A stretch of 64,000 nt of DNA from an uncultured SAR116 cluster alpha proteobacterium (GCA_902520885.1 CABYPW010000011.1:20417-84416); one strand, 5' to 3'; positions 27,090-36,399 are shown, counted from the first letter of the stretch. Numbers and translations are program-made. The notes: generated from the sequence alone by a model not told the origin.

Positions 27090-27545
27090 CTAGAATAAAA
27101 TACCTTTAGGTAGCCCTGCATTAAGGAAGCCCTCAAAAAAAGCATACATAAGTGGAAATAATACTATTGCGGTTATACCCATTGCGCGAGCATCGCGCAA
27201 ACCTATAAGAATTGAACATCCTATTAAAAATAAAAATGAAGACGTGAAATATCCTAAAATAAAAATGAAAATCACATGAATGATAACAGCTATAGAAACA
27301 AACAGTGGCTTCCATGTAAAAAAGTCAATTTTAATTTGAACCGAATGCTGTTTAGTTTTTTTAAGAAATGACTCTATCGTGAGTAAGCAAGATAAAAGAA
27401 TTATACAGCCAAATAAAAATAGAGGAAATAATTCACCCCCTGCAGGAAAATTAAGACTTTCCAGGCCAAAAAATATTGATAGGCAGATAAACGATAGTGA
27501 CGTTAAATATGTAGCTATATTTAATGGAAGAACAATTTGCATCAT
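27090..27545 (-). CDS. tctB: Tripartite tricarboxylate transporter, small membrane subunit (TctB), system 1
   Basis: 151 aa with four predicted membrane helices, the standard topology of TctB. The FPLFLFGCIILLSCLLT and VIFIFILGYFTSSFLFLIG segments are clear membrane spans. It lies between tctC and tctA, separated from tctC by a stem-loop. Confidence 0.85.
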   Translation of the reverse strand: MMQIVLPLNIATYLTSLSFICLSIFFGLESLNFPAGGELFPLFLFGCIILLSCLLTIESFLKKTKQHSVQIKIDFFTWKPLFVSIAVIIHVIFIFILGYFTSSFLFLIGCSILIGLRDARAMGITAIVLFPLMYAFFEGFLNAGLPKGILF

Positions 27546-27562
27546 GATCTATCCTTTTTTAA

Positions 27563-27596
27563 AAAAAAGGCGACCTGATAAAGCCGCCTTTTTAAA
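27563..27596 (-). terminator. Stem-loop between tctC and tctB, system 1
   Basis: The arms AAAGGCG and CGCCTTT bracket a loop of about 11 bases, flanked by A-runs and T-runs on both sides, so it can act as a partial intrinsic terminator on either strand. It lies between the tctC stop (27608) and the tctB start. Such elements commonly let the binding protein be made in excess of the membrane subunits. Confidence 0.6.
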
Positions 27597-27607
27597 ATAT
27601 TTACAGA

Positions 27608-28594
27608 TTATTCTTCCATTTCCCAGAATTTAACTTTTTCCACCATTGCCTTAGATGAACGAAGAGTTGCCCACAACTCATCACCTTCTTTAAACATTAG
27701 TGGATTTTTATTATTCATTTCTTTCATCACATACTCTGGATTAGCAAGTGCACGTTTAATTGCATCTAAAAGAATAGTTCTTTTTTCCTCGGATAAGCCA
27801 GGAGCAGTAGCTAATGTGCGGCCGGCATATGAGATATTCATGAGCCCTGTCACTTCAGCAAATGTAGGCACTGAAGGAAGGTTAGGTGATCTCTCAGCGC
27901 TAAGAACTGCTATTGGACGTAACTTACCCTCCATGAATTGAGGAACGTAATATCCCACATTTCCTGCCACTGCATCAGATGTACCTGCTAATACTTCTTG
28001 GATCTTTTTAGAATCTCCATTTGCGTAAATTTTTCTGACCTTAAAATCAGGAATATTCTTTTCAGCAAAAGCAATACCCATATGATCATCTGATCCGACA
28101 GCAGTTGAACTGATTATGACTTCATTTGGATTTTTTGCTACGTAATCAAGAAATTCAGCCAAAGACTGAAACCTTTCGTCTCCCTCTCGCACTGCCCAAA
28201 TACAAGGGTCTAGAGAGTGCCATGCTAAAAAGTTAAAATCCTCAAGAGTTTCAGTGCGCTTCATTCTAGGGTCTAACATTGATAAAACGTGTGGTAGATT
28301 AACGACTTGTAGTTTATGGTCGTCTTTTTCAGCATCCCATTTTACAGCTTGGGCCCAAGCTACCCATCCGCCGCCGCCTGCAATGTTAACAACGTTCACT
28401 GGAACTCCTAATTCCTCTGATAGGTATGGAGCGAATAGTCTAAATGTTCTGTCGGCTCCCCCGCCTGGTTTAAATGGAACCACAAGCTGAATTGGCTCTG
28501 TTGGATAAGCATAAGCAACATTAATTCCAATAGTTGATAATACCATTGCTGATGCAATGACCAAACTCGAAAAAAAACGTTTAATGTTTTTCAT
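27608..28594 (-). CDS. tctC: TTT-family periplasmic binding protein (TctC), system 1
   Basis: 328 aa. An N-terminal signal peptide (about residues 1-29, MKNIKRFFSSLVIAS...VAYA) is followed by the TctC/BugT fold: PIQLVVPFKPGGGADRTFRL at the start, and a GTSDAVAGNVGYY strand later. I chose the ATG at 28594 because GGAGGAAAT lies just before it; the longer frame up to 28645 has no ribosome site. The protein delivers a carboxylated substrate to TctAB. It is the first gene of the minus-strand operon. Confidence 0.9.
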   Translation of the reverse strand: MKNIKRFFSSLVIASAMVLSTIGINVAYAYPTEPIQLVVPFKPGGGADRTFRLFAPYLSEELGVPVNVVNIAGGGGWVAWAQAVKWDAEKDDHKLQVVNLPHVLSMLDPRMKRTETLEDFNFLAWHSLDPCIWAVREGDERFQSLAEFLDYVAKNPNEVIISSTAVGSDDHMGIAFAEKNIPDFKVRKIYANGDSKKIQEVLAGTSDAVAGNVGYYVPQFMEGKLRPIAVLSAERSPNLPSVPTFAEVTGLMNISYAGRTLATAPGLSEEKRTILLDAIKRALANPEYVMKEMNNKNPLMFKEGDELWATLRSSKAMVEKVKFWEMEE

Positions 28595-28686
28595 TATTTC
28601 CTCCCAATAAATTATTTTTATTTCAGAGATTAAGTATGAGAGCAAAATTTAAAATGGACAAGTGTTTAATATAATATATCGAAAAA

Positions 28687-29676
28687 TCAATTATTTAGCA
28701 CACGGTGAGAAAAGCTATTTTTAATTTCTTCACTATTTAGGTCTTTAAAAATTAGAACAACAGACGTCTCAGGTGTTGAATTGTTGTTGGTCTCAAGCCT
28801 TTGTATCTCAGAGAACACTGGGCCTACAGCCTGTATTAAAAAACTCTCATTTGTTCCTTTAAATCTGACAAACCCTTTTAACCGCAATATAGATAATGGA
28901 TAAAAAGAATATAAGGTTGAAAGCCATCTTAGAAAAGAAACTTTATCAAGAGGTGTTTCAGAATTTAAAGAACAATTATTAAAACTTGATGTGTGGTTTT
29001 CATCTATAACTAAATGTTCATGTTGGTGTGAGTGCTCATCATGCCCACAAACAAAACAATGATTTTGAAGATGCAGAGAAATAATAGACTCTCTAACCTC
29101 AGTGGCATTTAATTTATCTTTTATCGATGCTGTTGGGTTAAGGGTTGTAATAAGATTATGAGCGTTTTTTATTTTTTCATTTTTGGCAATATCGGTTTTT
29201 GAGAGATATATAATGTCTCCTTGAATTATCTGTGTAGAGGGCTCTTGATGAAGCCTAAGCTGCTGTTCGATAGCAAGCGTATCAACAACTGTAATTACCT
29301 TATCAAATCTACATCTATTATTGATCGATATATCAGTTTGAACTGTTTGTATAATAGGACCTGGTTGTGCAAGCCCCGTTGTCTCTATTAAAATAATATC
29401 AAAATAAGGAATATCTTGATTTTCTACTTGGGAAAATAATCCAGATATGGTGTCAGATAAATCTCCTCTAATGGAGCAACAAACACACCCATTCTCCAGG
29501 AGAAGAGTATTTTCCACACTGGATTTTACTAACAGATTGTCAATGCCAATTTCACCAAATTCATTGATAATAAGAGCTGCATTTTGTAATTCATCTGAAT
29601 TTAATAATTTAGACAAAAGTGTTGTTTTACCGCTTCCAAGAAAACCAGTAATGATAGAGACGGGAATTTTCTCCAT
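28687..29676 (-). CDS. G3E-family GTPase (CobW/ZNG1-like metal chaperone)
   Basis: 329 aa. Walker A is GFLGSGKT (11-18), and Cys64-Val-Cys-Cys67 within GCVCCSIRGDL is the metal-binding CxCC hallmark of the COG0523 group. A His/Cys-rich stretch at about 204-230 (HCFVCGHDEHSHQHEH) is typical of zinc-related members. LSKTD is the guanine-specificity motif. A C-terminal CobW_C domain follows. It probably delivers Zn (or another metal) to a client enzyme. It lies between the TTT operon and a divergent acyl-CoA ligase, so a metal-dependent client in these pathways is conceivable. Confidence 0.88.
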   Translation of the reverse strand: MEKIPVSIITGFLGSGKTTLLSKLLNSDELQNAALIINEFGEIGIDNLLVKSSVENTLLLENGCVCCSIRGDLSDTISGLFSQVENQDIPYFDIILIETTGLAQPGPIIQTVQTDISINNRCRFDKVITVVDTLAIEQQLRLHQEPSTQIIQGDIIYLSKTDIAKNEKIKNAHNLITTLNPTASIKDKLNATEVRESIISLHLQNHCFVCGHDEHSHQHEHLVIDENHTSSFNNCSLNSETPLDKVSFLRWLSTLYSFYPLSILRLKGFVRFKGTNESFLIQAVGPVFSEIQRLETNNNSTPETSVVLIFKDLNSEEIKNSFSHRVLNN

Positions 29677-29789
29677 AATTAAAAAGAAATTATTTGCTGG
29701 ACAATACTCATATAAAATATTTACACATAATAAGGATTATTTCAACAAATGAGCTTATAAAATAATATTAATTTCATGAAATCCTAATT

Positions 29790-29817
29790 TTGATATCTCA
29801 TTGTTTTATACTATAAA
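29790..29817 (+). promoter_or_regulatory. Candidate sigma-70 promoter for the acyl-CoA ligase gene
   Basis: A TTGATA box (29790-29795) and a TATAAA box (29812-29817) are 16 bases apart. The predicted transcript would start near 29824, about 25 bases before the TTG start and ahead of the GGAG at 29838. It lies in the divergent gap with the G3E GTPase gene. Confidence 0.5.
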
Positions 29818-29849
29818 ATAAGATTTCCATATTGAACGGAGCAAGTAGA

Positions 29850-31361
29850 TTGTCCAAAAAAAATATTTACAATTTGTTAAATGCAGCCCCCAAAAATCTT
29901 TCTGCTATTACAGCTCCAAATAGGCCAGTATTAACATATGAAGCACTTATTAAACATGTAGATCGAATTGGTGGTCAATTTGCTGGCCAAGGTCTAACTA
30001 ATTCGGACAGAGTAGCTATTGTGCTACCTAATGGACCCGAAATGGCAACAGCATTTTTAGCAGTTTCCTCATTTATGTCTGCTGCACCTTTAAATCCAGC
30101 ATATAAACAATCAGAGTATGAGTTCTATCTGGAAGACCTAAAACCTAAATTAGTAATGATTGAGGAAGGTAGTAGTAATACAGTAAGGCAAGCTGCACTA
30201 AAATTATCTATTCCAGTAGCTGAAATTAAGGTTTCAAAAAATGCTGCAGCTGGTGAATTTTCATTGTTTGATACAAGCAGTGACATTTCTTTACCTTCAG
30301 AAAACACCGAAGCTCTCGTGTTACACACCTCTGGCACCACATCTCGACCAAAAGTTGTGCCATTAACTCAAGGAAATATAGTCGCATCAGCAGGAAATAT
30401 TTCAAATACATTAAAGCTGAGTGAAGCTGACCACTCTTTAAATATTATGCCTCTATTTCATATTCACGGATTGATAGCGGTGCTTTGTGCGAGTCTATAT
30501 TCTGGCTCTTCCATTTGTTGTACACCAGGTTTCAATGCACTCAAATTTTTTGACCTTGCAACAAGTGAAAAAATTACTTGGTATTCGGGTGTTCCAACTA
30601 TGCATCAAGCTATTCTGCTTCGTGGACAGCGTCAGGTAGATGGAGCTAAAGCTCTTAAATTGCGGTTTATCAGGTCTTCATCCGCTTCTCTACCACCTGC
30701 AGTATTTGAGGAATTAGCTAATTTATTTAATTGTCCAGTAATCGAGGCATATGGAATGACCGAGGCTGCACATCAAATGACCTCAAATCCGTTGCCACCC
30801 CAAATACAAAAAGCAGGGTTTGTTGGTTTGCCGGCTGGTCCTGAGGTATGCATCATGGATTCTGAAGGAATTCAATTGCAACAGGGAAATGAAGGAGAAG
30901 TATGCATTAAAGGAGAAAATGTAACTCCAGGATATGATAATAACCCGGAGGCGAATGCCAAAGGTTTTACTAATGGCTGGTTTAGGACTGGTGACCAAGG
31001 TGTATTTGATGAGGATGGGTATCTAAAAATTACAGGAAGATTAAAGGAAATCATTAATAGAGGCGGAGAAAAAATTTCCCCATTAGAAATTGACAATGTG
31101 TTTATGGAACATCCGTCGATTCAACAAGTTGTTTCGTTTGCTGTAGCTGATAAAACCTATGGAGAGGAAATTGGCCTGGCGGTTGTGCTCACTGATGGTC
31201 AACAACTCTCAGAAACGGAGTTGAAAGCCTTTGCAAGTGAAAAGTTGGCACGGTTTAAAATTCCCAAGCATATTTGTTTTTTAGAGGAGATTCCCAAAGG
31301 GGCAACAGGTAAAATGCAGCGAATAGGGTTAGCAAAGAAACTTGGTTTAGAGGATAGCTAA
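29850..31361 (+). CDS. AMP-dependent acyl-CoA synthetase (possibly oxalate/small-acid CoA ligase)
   Basis: 503 aa adenylate-forming enzyme. Motifs in order are LHTSGTTSRPKVVPLT (P-loop), YGMTEAAHQM, the GWFRTGDQG hinge-side aspartate, GRLKEIINRGGEKISP, and the C-terminal KGATGKMQR lysine. Size and the ITWYSGVPTMHQAIL stretch resemble Pcs60-type oxalyl-CoA synthetases, so a short or dicarboxylic acid substrate is possible. No ATG fits; I use TTG 29850, which has GGAG (29838-29841) at good distance, giving MSKKNIYNLL; TTG 29832 is an alternative. Its stop overlaps the start of the next gene by 1 base. Confidence 0.85.
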   Translation: MSKKNIYNLLNAAPKNLSAITAPNRPVLTYEALIKHVDRIGGQFAGQGLTNSDRVAIVLPNGPEMATAFLAVSSFMSAAPLNPAYKQSEYEFYLEDLKPKLVMIEEGSSNTVRQAALKLSIPVAEIKVSKNAAAGEFSLFDTSSDISLPSENTEALVLHTSGTTSRPKVVPLTQGNIVASAGNISNTLKLSEADHSLNIMPLFHIHGLIAVLCASLYSGSSICCTPGFNALKFFDLATSEKITWYSGVPTMHQAILLRGQRQVDGAKALKLRFIRSSSASLPPAVFEELANLFNCPVIEAYGMTEAAHQMTSNPLPPQIQKAGFVGLPAGPEVCIMDSEGIQLQQGNEGEVCIKGENVTPGYDNNPEANAKGFTNGWFRTGDQGVFDEDGYLKITGRLKEIINRGGEKISPLEIDNVFMEHPSIQQVVSFAVADKTYGEEIGLAVVLTDGQQLSETELKAFASEKLARFKIPKHICFLEEIPKGATGKMQRIGLAKKLGLEDS

Positions 31362-32353
31362 TGGCAGTTAAAATATGTGTTTATGGAGCTGGAGCTATAG
31401 GTGGATATTTAGCTGCTTGTCTAAATGATGCGGGGGCAGAGGTAAGCCTTATTGCCAGGGGGCCTCATCTTGCTGCTATTCAAAATCATGGTTTAAAACT
31501 TAAAATTAGAGGAGAAACCCGCCACTACAACCTTAAAGCGAGCAATGCGCCAAGTGATTTTGGAGAGCAAGATTACATAATCATTGCACTAAAAGCACAT
31601 GGGATCACTCATATTACAGAAGAAATCAACCCATTATTGGGGCCAAATACTGCAGTTGTATCGGCAGTAAATGGATTGCCATGGTGGTATTTTTTCAAGG
31701 CAAATACAAATACAGATTTGGATAATAAACATCTGCAGTCTGTAGACCCAGATGGAAAAATTTGGAATTCGATTGGAGCAAATCGCGCTATTGGATGCGT
31801 TGTATACCCTGCTTGCGAGATCAGCGAGCCCGGAACAATAACACACGTAGAAGGTGAACGCATTTCACTTGGAGAGCCTTCTGGAGAAATGACTGAAAGA
31901 ATGAAAATTTTATCCGAGCTGATGATAAAAGGTGGGCTCAAAGCGCCTCAGAAAAAAAGAATAAGAGATGAGATTTGGATTAAGTTATGGGGTAACTGCT
32001 CTTTTAATCCAGTAAGTGCGTTAACCGGTGCATCTTTAGATAAAATTGCAGAAGACCCCTCCACACGAAAAATTGTCAGAGATATAATGCAGGAATGTAT
32101 GGAAATCGGCGAGAGGTTGTCAATCCGATTTGCGGTTTCTATAGAAGATAGAATAAATGGTGCAGGAAAAATAATAGGACATAAACCATCTACAAGACAA
32201 GACATTGAAATGGGGCGTCCCCTAGAGATTGATCCTCTTGTAACAGTCTTAATTGAGTTGGCTCAACATCTAAATATAGAAACACCAACTCTCGCTTCAG
32301 TTTCATCATTACTTAAGTTGCAAGCACGAACTTTGGGTCTTTATAATAACTGA
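31361..32353 (+). CDS. Ketopantoate reductase family protein (ApbA/PanE)
   Basis: 330 aa. The Rossmann nucleotide loop is GAGAIGGYLAACL (about 8-20), and the C-terminal helical domain carries the catalytic Lys in the IRDEIWIKLWGN segment and the KPSTRQDIEMGRPLEID motif typical of the family. True PanE reduces 2-dehydropantoate in CoA synthesis; many paralogues next to catabolic genes have other 2-keto acid substrates. It is translationally coupled with the acyl-CoA ligase (TAATG overlap), which points to a catabolic paralogue. Confidence 0.82.
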   Translation: MAVKICVYGAGAIGGYLAACLNDAGAEVSLIARGPHLAAIQNHGLKLKIRGETRHYNLKASNAPSDFGEQDYIIIALKAHGITHITEEINPLLGPNTAVVSAVNGLPWWYFFKANTNTDLDNKHLQSVDPDGKIWNSIGANRAIGCVVYPACEISEPGTITHVEGERISLGEPSGEMTERMKILSELMIKGGLKAPQKKRIRDEIWIKLWGNCSFNPVSALTGASLDKIAEDPSTRKIVRDIMQECMEIGERLSIRFAVSIEDRINGAGKIIGHKPSTRQDIEMGRPLEIDPLVTVLIELAQHLNIETPTLASVSSLLKLQARTLGLYNN

Positions 32354-32364
32354 GAAAAAACCTT

Positions 32365-33129
32365 TTATGGAAAAATAAAAGAAGTTACTCCAAGGTAAAT
32401 CAACCTCAAGGCTAATAAAATTAGCGCTATTTTAACCACTCTTGTTAGAAAATCATTTTGTAGTTTGAACATAATCATGACACCAAAGTAAGTGCCAACC
32501 ATCCCTGCTAAAATGGCGCATATCATAAGAAACAAATATTCTGAGAAGTCAAAGCCTAGATATCCCAAAGTAATGACTTTGAGACCATGTTGGAAAGCAA
32601 GTACTAGAGCGAGTGTGGAAATAAACGGTTTGGCTTGTAAAGAGAAAGAATTGAGCATAGCTGCTATAAGAGGAGCTGTGCCTCCTATAATAAATGATAA
32701 AATCATTGATATAGTTGAGCCAAGGAATAAATAGCGTTTAGATAATTCTGGGATTTTTCCAAGCACCGAATAAAGAACAAAAATACCAATACTTATTTGT
32801 AAAATAGGAGCAGATAGACTTACTACAAATAACATACTTATCCCAGTGCCAAGTATAAACCCCCAAAAAAAGCTTCGTAAAATAGGGGCATGATAGTCCC
32901 TAGTTAAAATAGCACGCCAAAGATTATTCCAGAATTGAAGAAAACCATGAATGGGAATAACAGCGGTAATTGGCAATACTGTGGCATAAAATGCCAATAA
33001 AATCAGTCCTCCCCCAATTCCAATAATGCCACTGAAGAAACAGGTTAAAAAAGAGACAAGAACTAATGAAGAAATTTGAATTGATGTTAGCTCATCAGGA
33101 AATACTATAAGTGACTGTATAATTTCCAT
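32365..33129 (-). CDS. TauE/SafE (TSUP) family membrane permease
   Basis: 254 aa with about seven to eight hydrophobic helices. The N-terminal GIIGIGGGLILLAFY and the later GGTAPLIAAML stretches are the two half-repeat signatures of the TSUP family, members of which move sulfite, sulfoacetate, taurine or organic anions across the inner membrane. It is downstream of the second TTT operon on the same strand, 88 bases after tctB. Direction and substrate are unknown. Confidence 0.82.
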   Translation of the reverse strand: MEIIQSLIVFPDELTSIQISSLVLVSFLTCFFSGIIGIGGGLILLAFYATVLPITAVIPIHGFLQFWNNLWRAILTRDYHAPILRSFFWGFILGTGISMLFVVSLSAPILQISIGIFVLYSVLGKIPELSKRYLFLGSTISMILSFIIGGTAPLIAAMLNSFSLQAKPFISTLALVLAFQHGLKVITLGYLGFDFSEYLFLMICAILAGMVGTYFGVMIMFKLQNDFLTRVVKIALILLALRLIYLGVTSFIFP

Positions 33130-33217
33130 TAATAATTTATTCCTAGGTCATTTCGTATTATGTAATAAAATTAAACCTGTGTTATTTTTTAAATTATCTG
33201 ATGAGATTTAGAAATAT

Positions 33218-33700
33218 CTATCCAAAAATGCGAGATTCTGGAAATGGTACATAGAAAATATGGGTAAACACAATATAGGCTACGCCACATGCAATCAACG
33301 AAATTACTAGCGATTTGATATACGACGGAACGTTTTTTTCAACGCTAAAATAACTAATGCTTACCCATAACAATAAAAGGCTGGCTATCCAAAAACCAAA
33401 AGCAAAAAGGGCAAATAAAAAGCCAAAAACAATTAAACTGAAAAAAATCACATTGAGAATTGAGGGAATTTGTTCTTGTGATATAATTATATTTTTTTCA
33501 ATGTTATTTTGAAAAAATTTTATTAGGGATTTGATTAGAAATACTGCTGAAATAGAAAATAGGGTATAACAGGCCATCAAAGGAAACACCCAATCTTTCA
33601 TATCGTCACCAATACCAGCATAGCTAAGGGAGGCAATCGCAAGGGTCAATAATCCTGTTAAAAAATCAGTATCTTGGAATAATTTAAAAAATTTAGTCAT
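33218..33700 (-). CDS. tctB: TctB-like small membrane subunit, system 2
   Basis: 160 aa with four predicted membrane helices. The sequence is divergent, but size, topology and position beside tctA fit TctB. Here the gene follows tctA instead of preceding it, unlike system 1. The gap to tctA is 21 bases. Confidence 0.78.
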   Translation of the reverse strand: MTKFFKLFQDTDFLTGLLTLAIASLSYAGIGDDMKDWVFPLMACYTLFSISAVFLIKSLIKFFQNNIEKNIIISQEQIPSILNVIFFSLIVFGFLFALFAFGFWIASLLLLWVSISYFSVEKNVPSYIKSLVISLIACGVAYIVFTHIFYVPFPESRIFG

Positions 33701-33721
33701 TTTAAGTGTTTTTCTTTTACA

Positions 33722-35218
33722 TTAGCTGTTAACTTTTGCCAGCTTCCGAGCTCTGATTCTCGATATAGCAACCGCTGAAACCGAGATTACTGACAAACTG
33801 ATTAATGTGATATTAATAGTGCCACTAAAGAAAATTTTTCCAACACCCAAAGCGTCGGAAATATATAGAGCTTGAACCAATGACGGTTCAATGATCGGCC
33901 CTAATATAAATCCTAATCCTATAGGGCCAGGATGGAATCCAATTCGTCGAACCAAAAAGACAAAAATTCCAATTGTGAGCATTAAATAGACATCAAATAT
34001 ATTGTTTCGAATAGCATATGCACCAATTATGGCTAAAAACATAATGAGGGGGGCTAACAGTCGAAGAGGTATCTTAATAATTCTAACCAGAAGTGGTGTT
34101 GCTAGCATTCCAATAAAAAATACAACGATACCTGCAATAAAAAGTGACCACCCGAAAGAATATACTAACGTGCCATCGGTAGCAAAAAGTTCTGGTCCTG
34201 GGTTTAATCCACGGAGCATAAGTGCGCCAGCTATTACAGCGGCAGGAGAAGAGCCTGGTACTCCTAACGTAACTAATGGGATCATAGCGGCAGGAGCAGC
34301 TGAATTATTGGCTATTTCAGATGCTGTTACCCCATGAATATTCCCTTTGCCAAATTCATCCTTCTTTTTACTCCACCGAACAGCCTCGTTATAAGAAACG
34401 ATAGCGGCGATAGGACTTCCTGCCCCTGGCAATATACCAATGAAGCTTCCAATGCTAGCTGACCGAAGAAAGTGTACGGGCTTTGATAATACTTTTAGTA
34501 TTGTTTTGAGAACGACACCTTTTTCGGATTTATATTCGGCTACATATTCTTGTTTTCTAAGCCCTAATATCATTGACAACACTTGCGGGACTGCAAAAAC
34601 GCCTATTAGCGCCGCTACTAACGAAACGCCGCCGCGAAGCTCTGGTATGTTTAGTGTAAAACGATTTAGTTCAGCAGCATGGCTTATCCCAACGCAACTT
34701 ATTAATAATCCTATGGCACCTCCAGCTAAACCCTTTAGTATGGAGTCACCAGCTAAGCTTCCAATAATAGTGAGTGCAAATATTCCTAGCCAAAAAAATT
34801 CTGGTGGGCCAAATTGAAGAGCAATAGAAATCATAGGCCAGGCCAACAAAAGGTAACAGGCTGCTCCAAACATCGTTCCAAGCGCAGAGCTAAAACAAGC
34901 AGCTACTATTGCTTCCTGTCCTCTGCCTTGTTGAACCATCGGATGTCCATCAAATCCAGTTGCCATAGCTGCGGGAGTTCCTGGAGTATTTACCAGACAA
35001 GCTGGTATAGCGTCAGAAAACATTGCGCAAACATAAAGGCCTCCCAACATAGCTATCCCTTCTCCCGTAGGAAGAGCAAAGGTAAATGGAACCAATAAAG
35101 CCGTTCCCATCGTCGCTGTTAGACCGGGTAATGTTCCAACAACAAGACCCAATAAAACGCCGATAGTCATGAACATTAGATATGAAGGACTAATTGCTAG
35201 GAAAAAAGCATCTATCAT
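33722..35218 (-). CDS. tctA: Tripartite tricarboxylate transporter, large membrane subunit (TctA), system 2
   Basis: 498 aa with about 11-12 membrane segments. The GLVVGTLPGLTATMGTALL segment and the second half-repeat IGILPGAGSPIAAIVSY are the paired TctA motifs. The sequence is clearly diverged from system 1, so the two probably import different acids. It follows tctC through a 119-base gap containing a strong hairpin. Confidence 0.92.
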   Translation of the reverse strand: MIDAFFLAISPSYLMFMTIGVLLGLVVGTLPGLTATMGTALLVPFTFALPTGEGIAMLGGLYVCAMFSDAIPACLVNTPGTPAAMATGFDGHPMVQQGRGQEAIVAACFSSALGTMFGAACYLLLAWPMISIALQFGPPEFFWLGIFALTIIGSLAGDSILKGLAGGAIGLLISCVGISHAAELNRFTLNIPELRGGVSLVAALIGVFAVPQVLSMILGLRKQEYVAEYKSEKGVVLKTILKVLSKPVHFLRSASIGSFIGILPGAGSPIAAIVSYNEAVRWSKKKDEFGKGNIHGVTASEIANNSAAPAAMIPLVTLGVPGSSPAAVIAGALMLRGLNPGPELFATDGTLVYSFGWSLFIAGIVVFFIGMLATPLLVRIIKIPLRLLAPLIMFLAIIGAYAIRNNIFDVYLMLTIGIFVFLVRRIGFHPGPIGLGFILGPIIEPSLVQALYISDALGVGKIFFSGTINITLISLSVISVSAVAISRIRARKLAKVNS

Positions 35219-35282
35219 TTTGTGGCCCTATCAATGACTTTATTCATCGAAAAAGTTTTTGGTAAATTACAAATCTCTGTGA

Positions 35283-35316
35283 TTGTTCCAGCATTAGAAA
35301 AATAATGCTGGAACAA
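35283..35316 (-). terminator. Perfect 14-bp stem-loop between tctC and tctA, system 2
   Basis: TTGTTCCAGCATTA (35283-35296) and its exact complement (35303-35316) enclose a six-base loop. In the minus-strand transcript it starts 21 bases after the tctC stop. On that strand it is not followed by a clear T-run (the TTTT is on the plus-strand side), so an mRNA 3'-end stabiliser or partial terminator is more likely than a full stop. Confidence 0.65.
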
Positions 35317-35337
35317 TTTTAATGTTTCAAAATGATT

Positions 35338-36264
35338 TTATTCGTAAATTGCTATTTGAGCGTCCATGAATGCATTCACTTCATCAACTGTTTGAATGAT
35401 TGGGTTATAACCACCCTTTACGAGTGCATCGCGAACAGAGGCATCTGTTGCGGCTTCACGTAGAGCTGAATTAAGTTTTGCAACAATATCTGCTGGTGTG
35501 CCTGGAGGAGCCATGATTCCCCATGTGGTGACATATGTCCAAGCTGGCTCTGTTGGAACTCCAGGTAGTGTTGCCACTTCATCATTACCAGCAACGACAA
35601 GAGCTTTTACTATAGCTTTGTGCTTAGTAGCATGGTTTGACGCAGTCATTCCACCATCAACATGCGACCCTGCTAGCATCGGCATCATTTTACCAACGCC
35701 TCCTGAAACTGGAACATAAGTAGTTTCAATTCCTAAAATTTCAGCTAGTCCTCCCCAACGATTTGCACCAGTACTGCCAACGCCAGCAACTGTTAACATA
35801 CCAGGTTTTTCTTTGGCAGCTGCAACAAATTGGTCCAATGTTTGATATGGACTGTCATTTGGCACCATTAATGCGCCAACAGCTGCTTCTGTCATTCCAA
35901 TATAAGAGAAATCCTTTGGCTTATATCCAATACCATCGCCTTTGGAAGTTATTATGACGTTAGGTACGACCACATTTGAAATGGTATATCCGTCTGGCTT
36001 TGAGCGGTGTAATTCACTAAAGCCGACAGCTCCACCACCACCTGTCTTATAAACAATCTTCACGTTTACACCAAGAGCCTTTTCCAATCCAGGTTGTAGA
36101 CGCCGAGCCATTTGGTCAGAACCACCACCAGGTGAATAAGGAACAATAAAGGTTATGTCCTTATCAGGATAATCTGCGAATGCTATATTCGCGGTAAAAG
36201 CCATAGAAGCACCAATAAAAGACGCCAAAGCTCCCTTTATTACATTTTCTATTTTAAATTTCAT
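35338..36264 (-). CDS. tctC: TTT-family periplasmic binding protein (TctC), system 2
   Basis: 308 aa. A signal peptide (about residues 1-30, ending ANIAFA) is followed by DYPDKDITFIVPYSPGGGSDQMARR, the N-terminal substrate-loop signature of TctC/Bug proteins, and the typical TVAGVGSTGANRWGG strand. GGAGGAAA lies just before the ATG. It heads the tctC-tctA-tctB operon. Confidence 0.9.
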   Translation of the reverse strand: MKFKIENVIKGALASFIGASMAFTANIAFADYPDKDITFIVPYSPGGGSDQMARRLQPGLEKALGVNVKIVYKTGGGGAVGFSELHRSKPDGYTISNVVVPNVIITSKGDGIGYKPKDFSYIGMTEAAVGALMVPNDSPYQTLDQFVAAAKEKPGMLTVAGVGSTGANRWGGLAEILGIETTYVPVSGGVGKMMPMLAGSHVDGGMTASNHATKHKAIVKALVVAGNDEVATLPGVPTEPAWTYVTTWGIMAPPGTPADIVAKLNSALREAATDASVRDALVKGGYNPIIQTVDEVNAFMDAQIAIYE

Positions 36265-36399
36265 ATTTTCCTCCTTTTTAAATAATGTTTTAAATGGTAA
36301 AACTAAAAAAAAATAATTGTAAAGTAATTTTGGTATTATTTTTTTTTATAGCTCAAATTATAAGTTATAATAATAATCAATTAAAAACGATTTTAATAA

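Noticed and set aside
34814..35098. 94-codon plus-strand frame inside tctA
   Set aside because: Antisense shadow of a well-supported membrane protein gene.
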